From positions 1 to 61,250 of the IMG/VR virus record IMGVR_UViG_3300047494_000010: a stretch of DNA of 61,250 nt. One strand, given 5' to 3'. The notes beneath the pieces were generated by a model. That model was not told the DNA's origin. It did not search any database and was given only the letters and a program-made list of their open reading frames with translations. Origin of the DNA: a virus. Both the position numbers and the translations under genes were made by a program. Numbering within the stretch: the stretch's first letter is position 1; each line of letters starts with the position of its first letter. Positions 25,473 through 33,548 of the stretch are shown piece by piece.

Positions 25473-27641
25473 TCAATGGGGTGGGAAGTGGTTGGTAACA
25501 GGAGCACCGTTCATTAGCTGCGGACCTGGGCCTGGCTGTGCGGGTGTGCCGCCTGGTGCCGAGACACCTGGGGGCTGTTGAGGACCACCTGGTGCTGGTA
25601 GTCCCGGGGGTGCGCCTGGTCCTGGAGGTTGTCCCGCGAGTGCTGCCTGGGCCTGCGCTTGCTGCTGAGCCTGCCACTGCTGCTTGAGAATCGCGATCGG
25701 CTTGACGATCTCGTCGGCGTTGAGGCCGAGTTTCTTGGCCTGCTCGTGCAGGAGGTTTGCGATGCCCTCCAGTCCAACAACTTGCTGAACGAGCGGGTTC
25801 GACACAGCTGCTTGCAGGAATGCCTCTTGACGTTGCGAGTCGGCTTCTTTGTTGACGAGATCCGAGGCACCGGTTGCGACGACGTTGATGTCGCCCTTCA
25901 GATCCGGGTCCGTCGAGTAACGCATGTTGTAGAAGTACAGCCGGTCCACGATCGGCTCGATCACGTTCACGTCGATATTCGAGATGACGTTCTTGATCGA
26001 CTTGCCCGCGTTGCTCATCAGCATCGACATGCCTGATGCCGTACGGCCTGCACCACCCGAAGGTGAGTCGCCCGTCATGTAGCGCGGGATGCCTGTGTAC
26101 TCGTCAGCCAGCGTCGAGAACTTGTCGTAGACGATCAGCAGTTCCTGCGCGTTGCTGTTCGGTTGGAAGAACTCAATCGGCTTCTGGTTCGCCCCCATGG
26201 TGGGGTCGGTGACGACCTGGTGCTGCTTCCATGGGTACAGCTGTGTGATGTTCTCACCCTGTGGCAGGCAATCTACGTTAATGACGGTCTGCGGGCCGGA
26301 GGCAATGGCAAGGTTATTAACAAGGGCACGGGCGGTGGCGTTACACACATCTTGAGTGTCTCGAGCGAGATCGCACACGCTGTTGCCCCAAAAAGCGCCA
26401 GGAATTTCTTCATAAGATGCCTTGTAGTATGGTTTGCGTCCAAGGGGATCCGGGTTGATCGAGGCTTTGATGACCCATGTGCCGATCAGCCAGGCTTCAA
26501 TGTTGTATTCATCAAATGGGTCTGGAACATCCTTCTCGTCCATTCCCCATTCGAGCAGCGTCTGTCCTTGTACTGAGCCCCAGAACTGGAGTGCGTCGAT
26601 CATCTGTGAGGGGTTCATACCCGTCGCGAACGTCGACTTACCTTCAGCCGAAGCCTTCTGCGTGTCTGCGTTAATCCACTCATGTAATCCGCCACGGCCG
26701 TAGTCCTCGAGCACGCCACGGATCGCCGCGTCAGAGTAGCCGTCGACACCGATGAGCGCTGTCAGATCCGAACGCTGCATGCGGTGCCGCTCGATCAGGT
26801 ATCCATCGTCGACATGCGTCGAATCAGGACACGGGTAAATCATGAACGGATCGATACGCTCCCACTCAAGCGTCAGCTGCGGAGCCACATCCATCTGGAA
26901 CGTGCCGTTCGGGCCGGGTACCCACTTCACCTTATTGCGCATGCGGACCACTGGTCCCTTCAGGAACGCTGACGGGAACGTCGTGATGTCGTCGATAAAT
27001 TGCGCGAAGGACTCCAGAAAGCCGCCCTGGTCCAGCTGATCCTGCATCTTGTCCTCCATCCGATCCGCTGCTTCGCGGGCCAGGGTCTGGAGGTGAGACA
27101 GCGCCATATCGCGGCACTGCATGAGCATCTCGCGGGTCTGCTGCGGTGATGGATTCTGACCGTTGAGCAGCATCGTCTTGATCTGCTCTTGAGCCTGGTT
27201 CATCACCTCGCTCATGGTCTGCGGATCGAGTTGCGCTTGCTTGGACGGACGGATCTCCCATGGCTTGCCTTCGGAAGTGGTCAGCAGTGCGTCGCGCAGC
27301 CAGGCAGCAGCCGAGCGGCACTTACCCGACGTGATCATCATGTAGATCTGGGAGCCACCTTGCTCCATGATCTGGGCCATCTTGTCGGGGTCGTAGATCC
27401 CACGGCGCTGACGTACTGAGGCGAACATGCGCTGCTCGACAGTCATCTCTTTGGCGAGGCGCGCCTCCATCCAACGGCCGCGGATGTACCCCGCGAGCGC
27501 CTGAACATAGGGCTCGTTGTTATCCTGGGTGGCGTCTGCTTTTTCCCTCTGCAGCTGCGCCAGAGATTTGATGGACAGCACACCACCGACCGAGGTATTC
27601 CCCGGTGCGGTCGCGCCCGTGATTGACATGGCTTGCTGCAC
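25473..27641 (-). CDS. Portal protein, podoviral type (722 aa)
   Basis: Length and order (terminase, one gene, portal, scaffold, coat) fit a P22/podovirus-type portal, the dodecameric gate for DNA entry and exit. Helical N terminus (EQRMFASVRQRRGIYDP), a clip/stem-like 'FIDDITTFPSAFLKGPVVR', 'IPRYMTGDSPSGGAGRTASGMS' and a Gln/Pro/Gly-rich C-terminal tail are characteristic. GTG 27641 has GGAG seven bases upstream and is favoured over ATG 27629. Confidence 0.85.
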   Translation of the reverse strand: MQQAMSITGATAPGNTSVGGVLSIKSLAQLQREKADATQDNNEPYVQALAGYIRGRWMEARLAKEMTVEQRMFASVRQRRGIYDPDKMAQIMEQGGSQIYMMITSGKCRSAAAWLRDALLTTSEGKPWEIRPSKQAQLDPQTMSEVMNQAQEQIKTMLLNGQNPSPQQTREMLMQCRDMALSHLQTLAREAADRMEDKMQDQLDQGGFLESFAQFIDDITTFPSAFLKGPVVRMRNKVKWVPGPNGTFQMDVAPQLTLEWERIDPFMIYPCPDSTHVDDGYLIERHRMQRSDLTALIGVDGYSDAAIRGVLEDYGRGGLHEWINADTQKASAEGKSTFATGMNPSQMIDALQFWGSVQGQTLLEWGMDEKDVPDPFDEYNIEAWLIGTWVIKASINPDPLGRKPYYKASYEEIPGAFWGNSVCDLARDTQDVCNATARALVNNLAIASGPQTVINVDCLPQGENITQLYPWKQHQVVTDPTMGANQKPIEFFQPNSNAQELLIVYDKFSTLADEYTGIPRYMTGDSPSGGAGRTASGMSMLMSNAGKSIKNVISNIDVNVIEPIVDRLYFYNMRYSTDPDLKGDINVVATGASDLVNKEADSQRQEAFLQAAVSNPLVQQVVGLEGIANLLHEQAKKLGLNADEIVKPIAILKQQWQAQQQAQAQAALAGQPPGPGAPPGLPAPGGPQQPPGVSAPGGTPAQPGPGPQLMNGAPVTNHFPPH

Positions 27642-27659
27642 TACCTAACTCCACAGTGC

Positions 27660-27995
27660 TTACTGGCTCACGTACGCCGTCAAGAGCGCGCCTTTGGTGA
27701 GTTTCTCGACATACAGACGGATGTACTTGTAGGGCAGGTTAAATTCTTTGCACTCGCTGGCGTTGCCGGTGCCCTTGAGGCTGATCTTGCCGCGGGAGGT
27801 GTAATCCTTCGCGTTGTTCGACACCATCACGGAAACAATGGCTTCGATCGGGGCCTTGGTCCGATCTTCCTCAGTCTCAGGGAAGTGGATGACGACCTGG
27901 GATCCAATCTCGTGGGTGTGGGTGGAGCCGAGATCAAGCGTGCCGTTATGAGCACGTTCCTCGACACCCTGCAAAACGGTGAATACATGAGCCAT
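27660..27995 (-). CDS. Small beta-rich protein between terminase and portal (111 aa)
   Basis: Compact protein with alternating strands (SQVVIHFPETEEDRT, APIEAIVSVMVSNN, FNLPYKYIRLYVEKL). It is the first gene behind the promoter at 28029-28057, with GAGGT just before ATG. The family is not recognised. Confidence 0.6.
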   Translation of the reverse strand: MAHVFTVLQGVEERAHNGTLDLGSTHTHEIGSQVVIHFPETEEDRTKAPIEAIVSVMVSNNAKDYTSRGKISLKGTGNASECKEFNLPYKYIRLYVEKLTKGALLTAYVSQ

Positions 27996-28028
27996 AGCTA
28001 CCTCGAATGTGTGATGATGTCACTACAA

Positions 28029-28057
28029 TCCATACCACAATGTCCTAACTTTGTCAA
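28029..28057 (-). promoter_or_regulatory. Sigma70-like promoter upstream of portal
   Basis: TTGACA (28057-28052), 17-base spacer AAGTTAGGACATTGTGG, TATGGA (28034-28029), minus strand. It overlaps the terminase stop codon. Its spacer is nearly the same as at 21456-21472, so both probably answer to the same control. Confidence 0.65.
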
Positions 28058-29457
28058 GACCAGACATAGCGCTGCTTCTCGACGGTACGCCGTTTGTGGT
28101 TCATATTTCCCCCGAACGTCATGCCCTGGTCGGCATGCAGGCACACGTACTGGAACGCATCGGCGATGTCACTCCATGGGTGGGACTTTTCTGGGGTTTC
28201 TTCGGTCTCGCCGTCGCGCTTGGTGCGGAATTTATACTTACCTTGCAGCGCCTTGATGAGCCACTCGCACTCGGGGTCGAACAGCACCCCGGGCTTACCA
28301 TCGATCATGCGAGTCAAGTAGGCATCGACGGCCGTTAGCCGTGGCGTGAGTAAATTCGACTTAGCTGCTTTAACCGTAAAGCGCTCAGCGCGGAGGATCT
28401 CGAATACAGTCTTCTCGTCGGTCTGTGCTCGAGTGTTACCGGCCGGATCCGCGATGACTATGACGTTGGCACCCGGGAACCGACTGTTCAGATGCGGCTT
28501 CAGTTTCTCGCGGATGAAGCGCAGCGAACCCATGGTCTGCCCATCCGTCGTCAGTGCCGAAAACGTCAGTAGACGGCCTGTATGGTCGACCTGGGCGATC
28601 ACAGCAGCCGGGGTGAGTCCGCAGTCATACCCCACGATTAGCGGGCTTACAGCGCTCGGATTATGGGTTAGGCGGGTCTTGCTGACGTGGATGTCGCGAT
28701 TGAATGATCTAAAAACGGGCTGACCGGAGAGCGACTTTCCGAACTTACCGTGGATGAAAACATCCACCCAGTCTTCGCTCTTACCTTGGGCGAGGTTTTC
28801 GTAATACCCGTCGATGAGATGCTCGGTCCAGTCGGCTTCAGGGCTGAGGCCGCTCGGCTGGAAATGCACGGCACAGTTCTCTGGTGGGTTGGTAAGATAT
28901 TCCTCCCAGTATGTTCCATAGTCGGGTGCGTTAGTAGAGCCCCACACATGGTGGTTAGGAGATCCATCATCTTTAACACACCCTCCCATCGCCTTGCTAG
29001 GGTACCGCCCCACCCGACCCTGCACACCCTCGAAGATCTTTTGGTTGATCTCGCGGAACTCATCCATAAACGCGAACGAGAGCTCGAGCGACAGCAGCTT
29101 CTTCACGTCGTCGGCATCATCCAGGCCCCGCAGAAGGATCTCGCACTCCACGTCCCCGACCTTTAACATCATCTTCATGTCGGTCTTCGCGAAGTGGCAA
29201 ATATCCTCTGGCCACCACGTCTGAATCGACGGAATGGTCGTGTCCCTAAGCTGTTCTTTCGTGTTTCGGATGACGACGCAGCGTGATCGACGGATACCGT
29301 CTTCTTGCTTTCGCATCTGCTGCGCGTGATACAGGATCTTAAAGATCGCGCCTGTGGTCTTGCCTGAGCCGACCGGCCCGACAATGAGTGAGATGAACTT
29401 TTCGCTGCAGAGAAAGTTCCTGACCGAACCTGGGGGCTTGTAGTTGACTGTTGCCAT
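28054..29457 (-). CDS. terL: Terminase large subunit
   Basis: The 467-aa protein has Walker A GPVGSGKT at 27-34, Walker B FAFMDE near 128-133 and a C-terminal RNase H-like nuclease with acidic residues in IVGYDCGLTP (about 272), VIADPAG (about 335) and DAFQYV (near 440). It drives ATP-powered DNA packaging and cuts the concatemer. No good Shine-Dalgarno is visible before ATG 29457; coupling to the upstream gene 18 bases away is likely. Confidence 0.92.
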   Translation of the reverse strand: MATVNYKPPGSVRNFLCSEKFISLIVGPVGSGKTTGAIFKILYHAQQMRKQEDGIRRSRCVVIRNTKEQLRDTTIPSIQTWWPEDICHFAKTDMKMMLKVGDVECEILLRGLDDADDVKKLLSLELSFAFMDEFREINQKIFEGVQGRVGRYPSKAMGGCVKDDGSPNHHVWGSTNAPDYGTYWEEYLTNPPENCAVHFQPSGLSPEADWTEHLIDGYYENLAQGKSEDWVDVFIHGKFGKSLSGQPVFRSFNRDIHVSKTRLTHNPSAVSPLIVGYDCGLTPAAVIAQVDHTGRLLTFSALTTDGQTMGSLRFIREKLKPHLNSRFPGANVIVIADPAGNTRAQTDEKTVFEILRAERFTVKAAKSNLLTPRLTAVDAYLTRMIDGKPGVLFDPECEWLIKALQGKYKFRTKRDGETEETPEKSHPWSDIADAFQYVCLHADQGMTFGGNMNHKRRTVEKQRYVWS

Positions 29458-29475
29458 GTTTCACGGGAAACGTAC

Positions 29476-30030
29476 TTACACGTCGATGGCCAACGTGCTA
29501 ACCGGCTCAGTCTTGATGAAGTCCGGCACCGGGAGGGAAAACTCAAATTCAGGGCTAACTTCTTTCGCTATCACGTCAATAGCCTGCTCAACCGGCCCGC
29601 CGACGCTGAGCGTCTTGTTATCGCCCAGGATAATGTTGATCGAAGTGCCTGGCCCCGCCTGTCCGAACGAGCCCGTCTTAGGCTCGAGATCCGCGTAACG
29701 CGCGAAGGTCTTCAGTACTTCGATCTTTTGTCCGAGCGGCACCTCGGGCTGCATGGCTTGCCGGAACACTTCCTTAGCCATCAGATCCGCCATACCTTGC
29801 GACTGCATGCGGAACGTGAAGCCCTCCTGCTCGAGCTTGGTCTGCATTAGCGTAACCGCCCTCAAGAACGGCTCATAACCCTGCAGGCGATCCCACAACA
29901 CACCGCTGAACCCGTAAGCCTCAGCCAACTCCTTAGGCTCAACCAAGCCCTTGGCCATCTCGACAACTAGAGCCTCCGGGATGTCGAGCGTCTTGTACGG
30001 CAGCGCCGGGAGCTTGTTGTCGTCATCCAT
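29476..30030 (-). CDS. Terminase small subunit candidate (184 aa)
   Basis: The N-terminal part (EALVVEMAKGLVEPKELAEAYG, then VLWDRLQGYEPF) is a helix-turn-helix-like region, followed by a helical body. Its position immediately upstream of the large terminase is that of the DNA-recognition subunit. The gene is joined to its upstream neighbour by TGATG. Confidence 0.65.
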   Translation of the reverse strand: MDDDNKLPALPYKTLDIPEALVVEMAKGLVEPKELAEAYGFSGVLWDRLQGYEPFLRAVTLMQTKLEQEGFTFRMQSQGMADLMAKEVFRQAMQPEVPLGQKIEVLKTFARYADLEPKTGSFGQAGPGTSINIILGDNKTLSVGGPVEQAIDVIAKEVSPEFEFSLPVPDFIKTEPVSTLAIDV

Positions 30031-30284
30031 CAGCCAACCATGTCGTAATGCGCCCTGAAGTCGTCGATCATCTCGTGCATGTAGCCCATGGTCTGGTACG
30101 GTTCTTCGGGCAGATCACCAGCCAACTCACAACCGATGTCGTCACCGAGGTACATGAGGTAGCAGAAACTGATCTCGCCGTCTTCGGCTTTCTTGAGGTA
30201 GTTACGCAGCAACGCCACGGTGGCGTCGTTAGGCGGCTTTGCGGAAGGGGTGACTGACACCGGCTTGGCGGAGACAAGTTTCAT
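30030..30284 (-). CDS. Small acidic protein (84 aa)
   Basis: GAGGAAGAG precedes ATG 30284. The product is acidic with many Tyr/Met (EEPYQTMGYMHEMIDDF). It overlaps the upstream gene by 56 bases in another frame. Unknown function; the place before the terminase suggests a packaging accessory. Confidence 0.55.
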   Translation of the reverse strand: MKLVSAKPVSVTPSAKPPNDATVALLRNYLKKAEDGEISFCYLMYLGDDIGCELAGDLPEEPYQTMGYMHEMIDDFRAHYDMVG

Positions 30285-30417
30285 ACTCTTCCTCAGTGAT
30301 TTCGTCGACAGTAGCGTCAGGCTGGTTCTTCACACTACGGATCACAGCCTTGATCCTGTCCGATGTGTCGGTCCCTTCGAATGCAAAAAACATCCCGCTG
30401 GTCTTGAAGAACTTCAT
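30229..30417 (-). CDS. Small protein (62 aa)
   Basis: AGGA lies before ATG 30417, which overlaps the RHH gene stop as ATGA. The sequence (EEEYETCLRQAGVSH) shows no known motif. The 56-base overlap with the following gene is longer than others in this operon. Confidence 0.5.
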   Translation of the reverse strand: MKFFKTSGMFFAFEGTDTSDRIKAVIRSVKNQPDATVDEITEEEYETCLRQAGVSHPFRKAA

Positions 30418-30581
30418 ACGTCCTGCTCTGGATTCTTCTTCTCGGCGTCTTTACGTTGCGCTTTCAGGTACTGCACCAGGGCGTTACGCAGGTGCTCCGA
30501 CATCGAGACACCCGTGCGTTTACTGAGTGCAGCGAGCTCGGCCGTGATCTGCTCGGGCAAGAAGAAGTTCGATCGTTTCAT
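30414..30581 (-). CDS. Ribbon-helix-helix DNA-binding protein (55 aa)
   Basis: MKRSNFFLPEQITAEL, then LSKRTGVSMSEHLRNALVQYL, is a textbook RHH fold (Arc/CopG type), a dimer that puts a beta strand into the DNA major groove. ATG 30581 has no Shine-Dalgarno but lies where transcription should begin from the promoter at 30588-30617, so the mRNA may be leaderless. It is a candidate regulator of the late operon or of the GTTAG-type promoters; this is inference. Confidence 0.65.
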   Translation of the reverse strand: MKRSNFFLPEQITAELAALSKRTGVSMSEHLRNALVQYLKAQRKDAEKKNPEQDV

Positions 30582-30587
30582 GGGGGC

Positions 30588-30617
30588 AGTATGCAAAAGG
30601 TTTGGGTCCGTAATCAA
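30588..30617 (-). promoter_or_regulatory. Promoter for the RHH gene
   Basis: TTGATT (30617-30612), 18-base spacer, CATACT (30593-30588) on the minus strand. The expected start site is about seven bases on, at or next to the ATG of the RHH gene. Confidence 0.45.
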
Positions 30618-30634
30618 GGACTTGCGCCTTTTTG

Positions 30635-30919
30635 CTAAGCCGCTTTCTCAACGGCAACCGCCGCAGCTTCGACGTTCTTTTCTTCGGTGACGACAGCAGC
30701 CACATCGGCGGTTGCTTTGTTAGCTTCTTCAGTCACGGCCGTTTCGACAGTCTTGACTTCGGTGGATGCAGCCGTAGCCACGCTTTCGACCTTAGTCGCA
30801 ACTTCGGTCTTGTCCCCTTCGAAGAGGGACTCGAGGTGCGCTTCGAGGTGGGTCACGTCGAGACGCAGCTTCTTGAACTCGTCCACGTTGGCTTGCAGGA
30901 ATTTTTCTAGGAGTGTCAT
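30635..30919 (-). CDS. Ala/Val/Glu-rich helical protein (94 aa)
   Basis: AGGA eight bases before ATG 30919 marks the start. The first 35 residues are a normal charged helix (LEKFLQANVDEFKKLRL); the rest is a repetitive Val-Ala-Thr-Glu helix (TEVATKVESVATAASTEV). It is the first gene after the leftward promoter at 31134-31162. Function unknown. Confidence 0.6.
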   Translation of the reverse strand: MTLLEKFLQANVDEFKKLRLDVTHLEAHLESLFEGDKTEVATKVESVATAASTEVKTVETAVTEEANKATADVAAVVTEEKNVEAAAVAVEKAA

Positions 30920-31133
30920 GGGTGGGATCCTGTGGTGAATTTGGTGCTGTGCCAGATACCGCGATTTCAGGTCGGGCATTCCAGCGGCCAGTTGCAACAG
31001 CGTGGCCATTGACGGGGCGCGACAGCCGGTTAGAAGCGGCTCGGTAGACCCTTGCAGCCCCTGGGTCATCGACGAGTTTTGTTGGGAACTCGTTACCCGT
31101 TTGCCCGATTTCCTCGGAGCCGGTCAGTTAGTA

Positions 31134-31162
31134 GGTATACACGAAATGCGTTAGGTTGTCAA
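31134..31162 (-). promoter_or_regulatory. Leftward sigma70-like promoter of the late module
   Basis: TTGACA (31162-31157), 17-base spacer, TATACC (31139-31134), minus strand. This is the best consensus match in the window and stands at the head of the leftward genes. Confidence 0.65.
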
Positions 31163-31242
31163 GTGGGTTTAGTGTCGAGCCGTGTTGAGTAGGATGTGTG
31201 TATATCGAAAATCTGGTTTCGCACTATCGGAAACAGGCGCGC

Positions 31243-31261
31243 GGGTGGGGGTGGGGGTGGG
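31243..31261 (+). other. G-quadruplex motif with single-T loops
   Basis: The plus strand reads GGG T GGGGG T GGGGG T GGG, the most stable class of G-quadruplex sequence. GGGTGGC at 31259-31265 can instead pair with GCCACCC at 31275-31281, so the last G-run is shared by two competing structures. Confidence 0.7.
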
Positions 31262-31285
31262 TGGCTGGTCCATGGCCACCCCCCG

Positions 31286-31340
31286 ACTAACGCTCTCACC
31301 CAAAGTGTAGGGCAAGCGAGATGTACTAACGCTTTCACCC
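31286..31340. repeat. Direct repeat ACTAACGCTyTCACCC
   Basis: Copies at 31286-31301 and 31325-31340, 39 bases apart, differ at one position. TGTAGGG (31306-31312) and CCCTACA (31338-31344) form an inverted repeat across the second copy. They could be operators or initiator-binding sites in the divergent region. Confidence 0.55.
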
Positions 31341-31800
31341 TACATGGGATGCCGGATTGCGGCAAGCGCCAGACAAGCGCCCCAATCGCAAGGACCGCAT
31401 GGGTCACCGGGGCGATATAACGGTGTCATGCGAGATGGGTTTGACCGCTCATCTCGTGGGGCGATAAAGCGCCTTCAAGAAACGCGCCAAGCTGGCAGGG
31501 CCAAACCTTGCCTGGTGGAAGCGTAGTGCTGAAGTGCAGCAGGCCGGTGTAGAAGCGCCATAAGAGCGTGGACCGGACAAGATCGCTTTCGGGTACGGGC
31601 AGCGCATAGCGCATCGCCTAGCACTGCGCATCGAGCGCACCGCATACCTGACGGCGAAAGATATTTCGATTCGCTACATCCATGCAATGCATCGCATGCG
31701 TGTAGCTGCCTGCGCTTACAACGCGGGCCGGTATCTGACAGCGTTTCCTGCATCGCAGGGCGCTGTCTCATGCTGTCCAACTCACTCATTGGAGAATCAA

Positions 31801-32322
31801 ATGTTTCAAATCCTCTCGAAGGACGACACACTGTCGCTCATCAAATCCGTCAAGGGTCGCGCAGGTAGACTCGACACTGATCTGCAGAAAGTCGCAGTGA
31901 TGTGCATCGTGTACGCGAATGTCCACGGTGATGTCACGATCGCGCAGGCCGCACTCGAATCACTCGGCAAGGGTCAACGCAAGCCATCGTTTGTTGCATA
32001 CCTTGAGCAACACGGCAAGATGCAATTCGACGGTAAGACCAAGACCATCGTCTATCGCAAGCGTGATGACGTTGCCACCGACGTGGGTAGCGTGGTCGAG
32101 GCACTCGCAGACACTCATTGGGTCGATGCTAAGAAAGATCCAGAGATCCAGTCCATGTACGATGTCGAAGCCATGGTTGCGGCTTTGGTCAAGCGCATCG
32201 AGAAGCTCGCCGCGGTCGAAGGTACAACCATCAAGTCCATCGAGAAGCTCGATGTGCTTCGTGCGTTGGCCGATTCCACGGTCGAAGTCGCGTTGCCCAT
32301 GCCTGAATTGCGGGCAGCGTAA
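31801..32322 (+). CDS. First rightward gene, unknown protein (173 aa)
   Basis: GGAGAATCAA precedes ATG 31801. The N-terminal 70 residues (LQKVAVMCIVYANVHGDVTIAQAALESLG) look like a compact helical domain; the C-terminal part is Val/Ala/Glu helix. It stands alone between two structured noncoding stretches, the place of an early regulator or replication initiator. No HTH is certain and no family is recognised. Confidence 0.7.
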   Translation: MFQILSKDDTLSLIKSVKGRAGRLDTDLQKVAVMCIVYANVHGDVTIAQAALESLGKGQRKPSFVAYLEQHGKMQFDGKTKTIVYRKRDDVATDVGSVVEALADTHWVDAKKDPEIQSMYDVEAMVAALVKRIEKLAAVEGTTIKSIEKLDVLRALADSTVEVALPMPELRAA

Positions 32323-32355
32323 TTCGACAAGTAAGTACATCGATATCAATCCCGA

Positions 32356-32411
32356 GTTGTACCTGTAGACGACAAGTACAGTACCTTATACTAATTGTCT
32401 ATAGGTACAAC
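32356..32411. repeat. Long hairpin, 15-bp stem
   Basis: GTTGTACCTGTAGAC (32356-32370) pairs with GTCTATAGGTACAAC (32397-32411), 14 Watson-Crick pairs and one G-T, around a 26-base loop that itself contains GTACAGTAC. No T-run follows, so a simple terminator is unlikely. Confidence 0.75.
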
Positions 32412-32483
32412 AAAGCCCATCGTGTTGATTCATAAGGAGTTTTTTCTATAAGTAGTATATAACCAATTAGTCAGACTTTTCAC

Positions 32484-32556
32484 ACACACATGCGCGAGAA
32501 ATCGTGACGTGGCCATGTGTGTTCGGCGGCACAAAACCCACGTAACTCACGTCACG
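32484..32556. repeat. Interleaved inverted repeats
   Basis: ACACACATG (32484-32492) pairs with CATGTGTGT (32514-32522), and CGTGACGTG (32503-32511), lying in its loop, pairs with CACGTCACG (32548-32556). Both 9-bp stems are perfect, and the interleaving permits a pseudoknot or alternative hairpins. Confidence 0.7.
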
Positions 32557-32875
32557 CGACATGGGGGTCTGAGAACGGGAAATCTGTTCTTAATAGTTAT
32601 AGCTCGTAAGTCCTTGATTCGCAATAAACTCGGCTTGTTATACCCATAACCAATAAGCGTAAAGTGTCGTACGGGCTGTAAGAGTAAGACACCTAACGCA
32701 TCACATTCACGTAATGATGTGTACTTGTTTATTGTGTCGTACTCCAAACCATCAGCACTTGTTAACCTGTAACACACCAAATGTAAGTACTTGTCTCTAT
32801 GTATCAGGAACTAACACGCGTGATTAATGTCATAGTTTATGTGCTAACATCGGCACTTAACCAATGAGATTGATT

Positions 32876-33379
32876 ATGCAATTCCAAGTTTACCAAACCA
32901 CTTTGCCGTTCGAGTGGTATCAACCACTGCACGAACTAGCTGTTCCACGCGACATGGACGTAGCTACCTTGGTACGTAACTCATGCCAGTATGCAGCTGC
33001 CAAGCTCGACACCACTGTACCTGTGGCCATCAAGTCATCAGGTAAGAAGCGTGCTCAATGGGTGCGTGAAGCTGTGCTCGCTGAGTATCCTGAACTGGCC
33101 AACATCAAGGTCGAACCATCACCACGTGGACGACCAAGCCTGACGGGTTCGGCCAAGGGACCGATGCGAGTCACACTCACGGCTGAGCAGAGCGCAGTGT
33201 GGCGTGCGTTCTCAGTAGAGATCGGTGATCCATCACCAGAGAACCTGGTGCGTGAGTGTCTCGGCATTGCGTTCAAGGCATATGCAGAGCGTAAACGTGT
33301 CCACAATAACCAGCTGAAGTATGGGTACGTCAACGTCGGCACACTAGTTGATGGTGCCGTGTCACAGCTAGCTGCTTAA
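32876..33379 (+). CDS. Unknown protein with AT-hook-like core (167 aa)
   Basis: Two in-frame ATGs, 32864 and 32876; neither has a good ribosome site. The protein has two similar helical halves separated by a basic linker PSPRGRPSLTGSAKG containing an RGRP AT-hook-like core. It is the first gene after the origin-like region, so DNA binding near the origin is an attractive idea, but unproven. Confidence 0.65.
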   Translation: MQFQVYQTTLPFEWYQPLHELAVPRDMDVATLVRNSCQYAAAKLDTTVPVAIKSSGKKRAQWVREAVLAEYPELANIKVEPSPRGRPSLTGSAKGPMRVTLTAEQSAVWRAFSVEIGDPSPENLVRECLGIAFKAYAERKRVHNNQLKYGYVNVGTLVDGAVSQLAA

Positions 33380-33406
33380 CATCTAACCCATGACATACAT
33401 ATAACC

Positions 33407-33547
33407 ATGAAATATATCGCGCGAGCCGTCATCGCTGTTGGGTTCATGTTCATTGCACTACGTACGCATGGTATCAGTGCGATCAATCAAGGTGTAGTTG
33501 GTGGCCTGGGTGTGCTGGCTGCGATGTTCGTTATCTTTGGAGACTGA
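33407..33547 (+). CDS. Small membrane protein (46 aa)
   Basis: MKYIARAVIAVGFMFIALRTHG is a first membrane helix, and VVGGLGVLAAMFVIFGD a second. The next gene starts one base after the stop. Very small two-helix proteins are common in phage early regions; function unknown. Confidence 0.5.
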   Translation: MKYIARAVIAVGFMFIALRTHGISAINQGVVGGLGVLAAMFVIFGD

Positions 33548-33548
33548 C

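Larger units (their letters stand above)
30920..31800. other. Divergent control region without convincing genes
   Basis: About 880 bases separate the leftward and rightward genes. It contains the leftward promoter, a G-quadruplex motif, two 16-bp direct repeats, a possible rightward promoter (TTGACC 31441-31446, 16 bp, GATAAA 31463-31468), a CGAGATG/CATCTCG inverted repeat near 31430-31455, a cluster of GCGCAT elements around 31600-31700 and a nested hairpin (GACAGCG, CCTGC/GCAGG, CGCTGTC) at about 31738-31770 just ahead of the next gene. ORFs here lack ribosome sites and family features. Confidence 0.55.
32323..32875. other. AT-rich, inverted-repeat-rich noncoding region (origin candidate)
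   Basis: This 550-base gap is clearly AT-richer than its surroundings. It holds three strong inverted repeats, a possible promoter (TTGATT 32425-32430, 16 bp, TATAAG 32447-32452), two GTGTCGTAC copies (near 32664 and 32733) and several ACTTGTT elements towards 32790. A 77-aa minus-strand ORF inside has only a TTG start without a ribosome site. Replication origin or complex regulatory RNA are both possible. Confidence 0.5.

Noticed and set aside
31344-31640. Short ORFs on both strands in the divergent control region
   Set aside because: No ribosome sites and no protein-like composition; the region is dominated by repeats and inverted repeats.
32547-32780. 77-aa minus-strand ORF in the origin-like gap
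   Set aside because: Only a TTG start, no ribosome site, opposite to the neighbouring genes and without family features.
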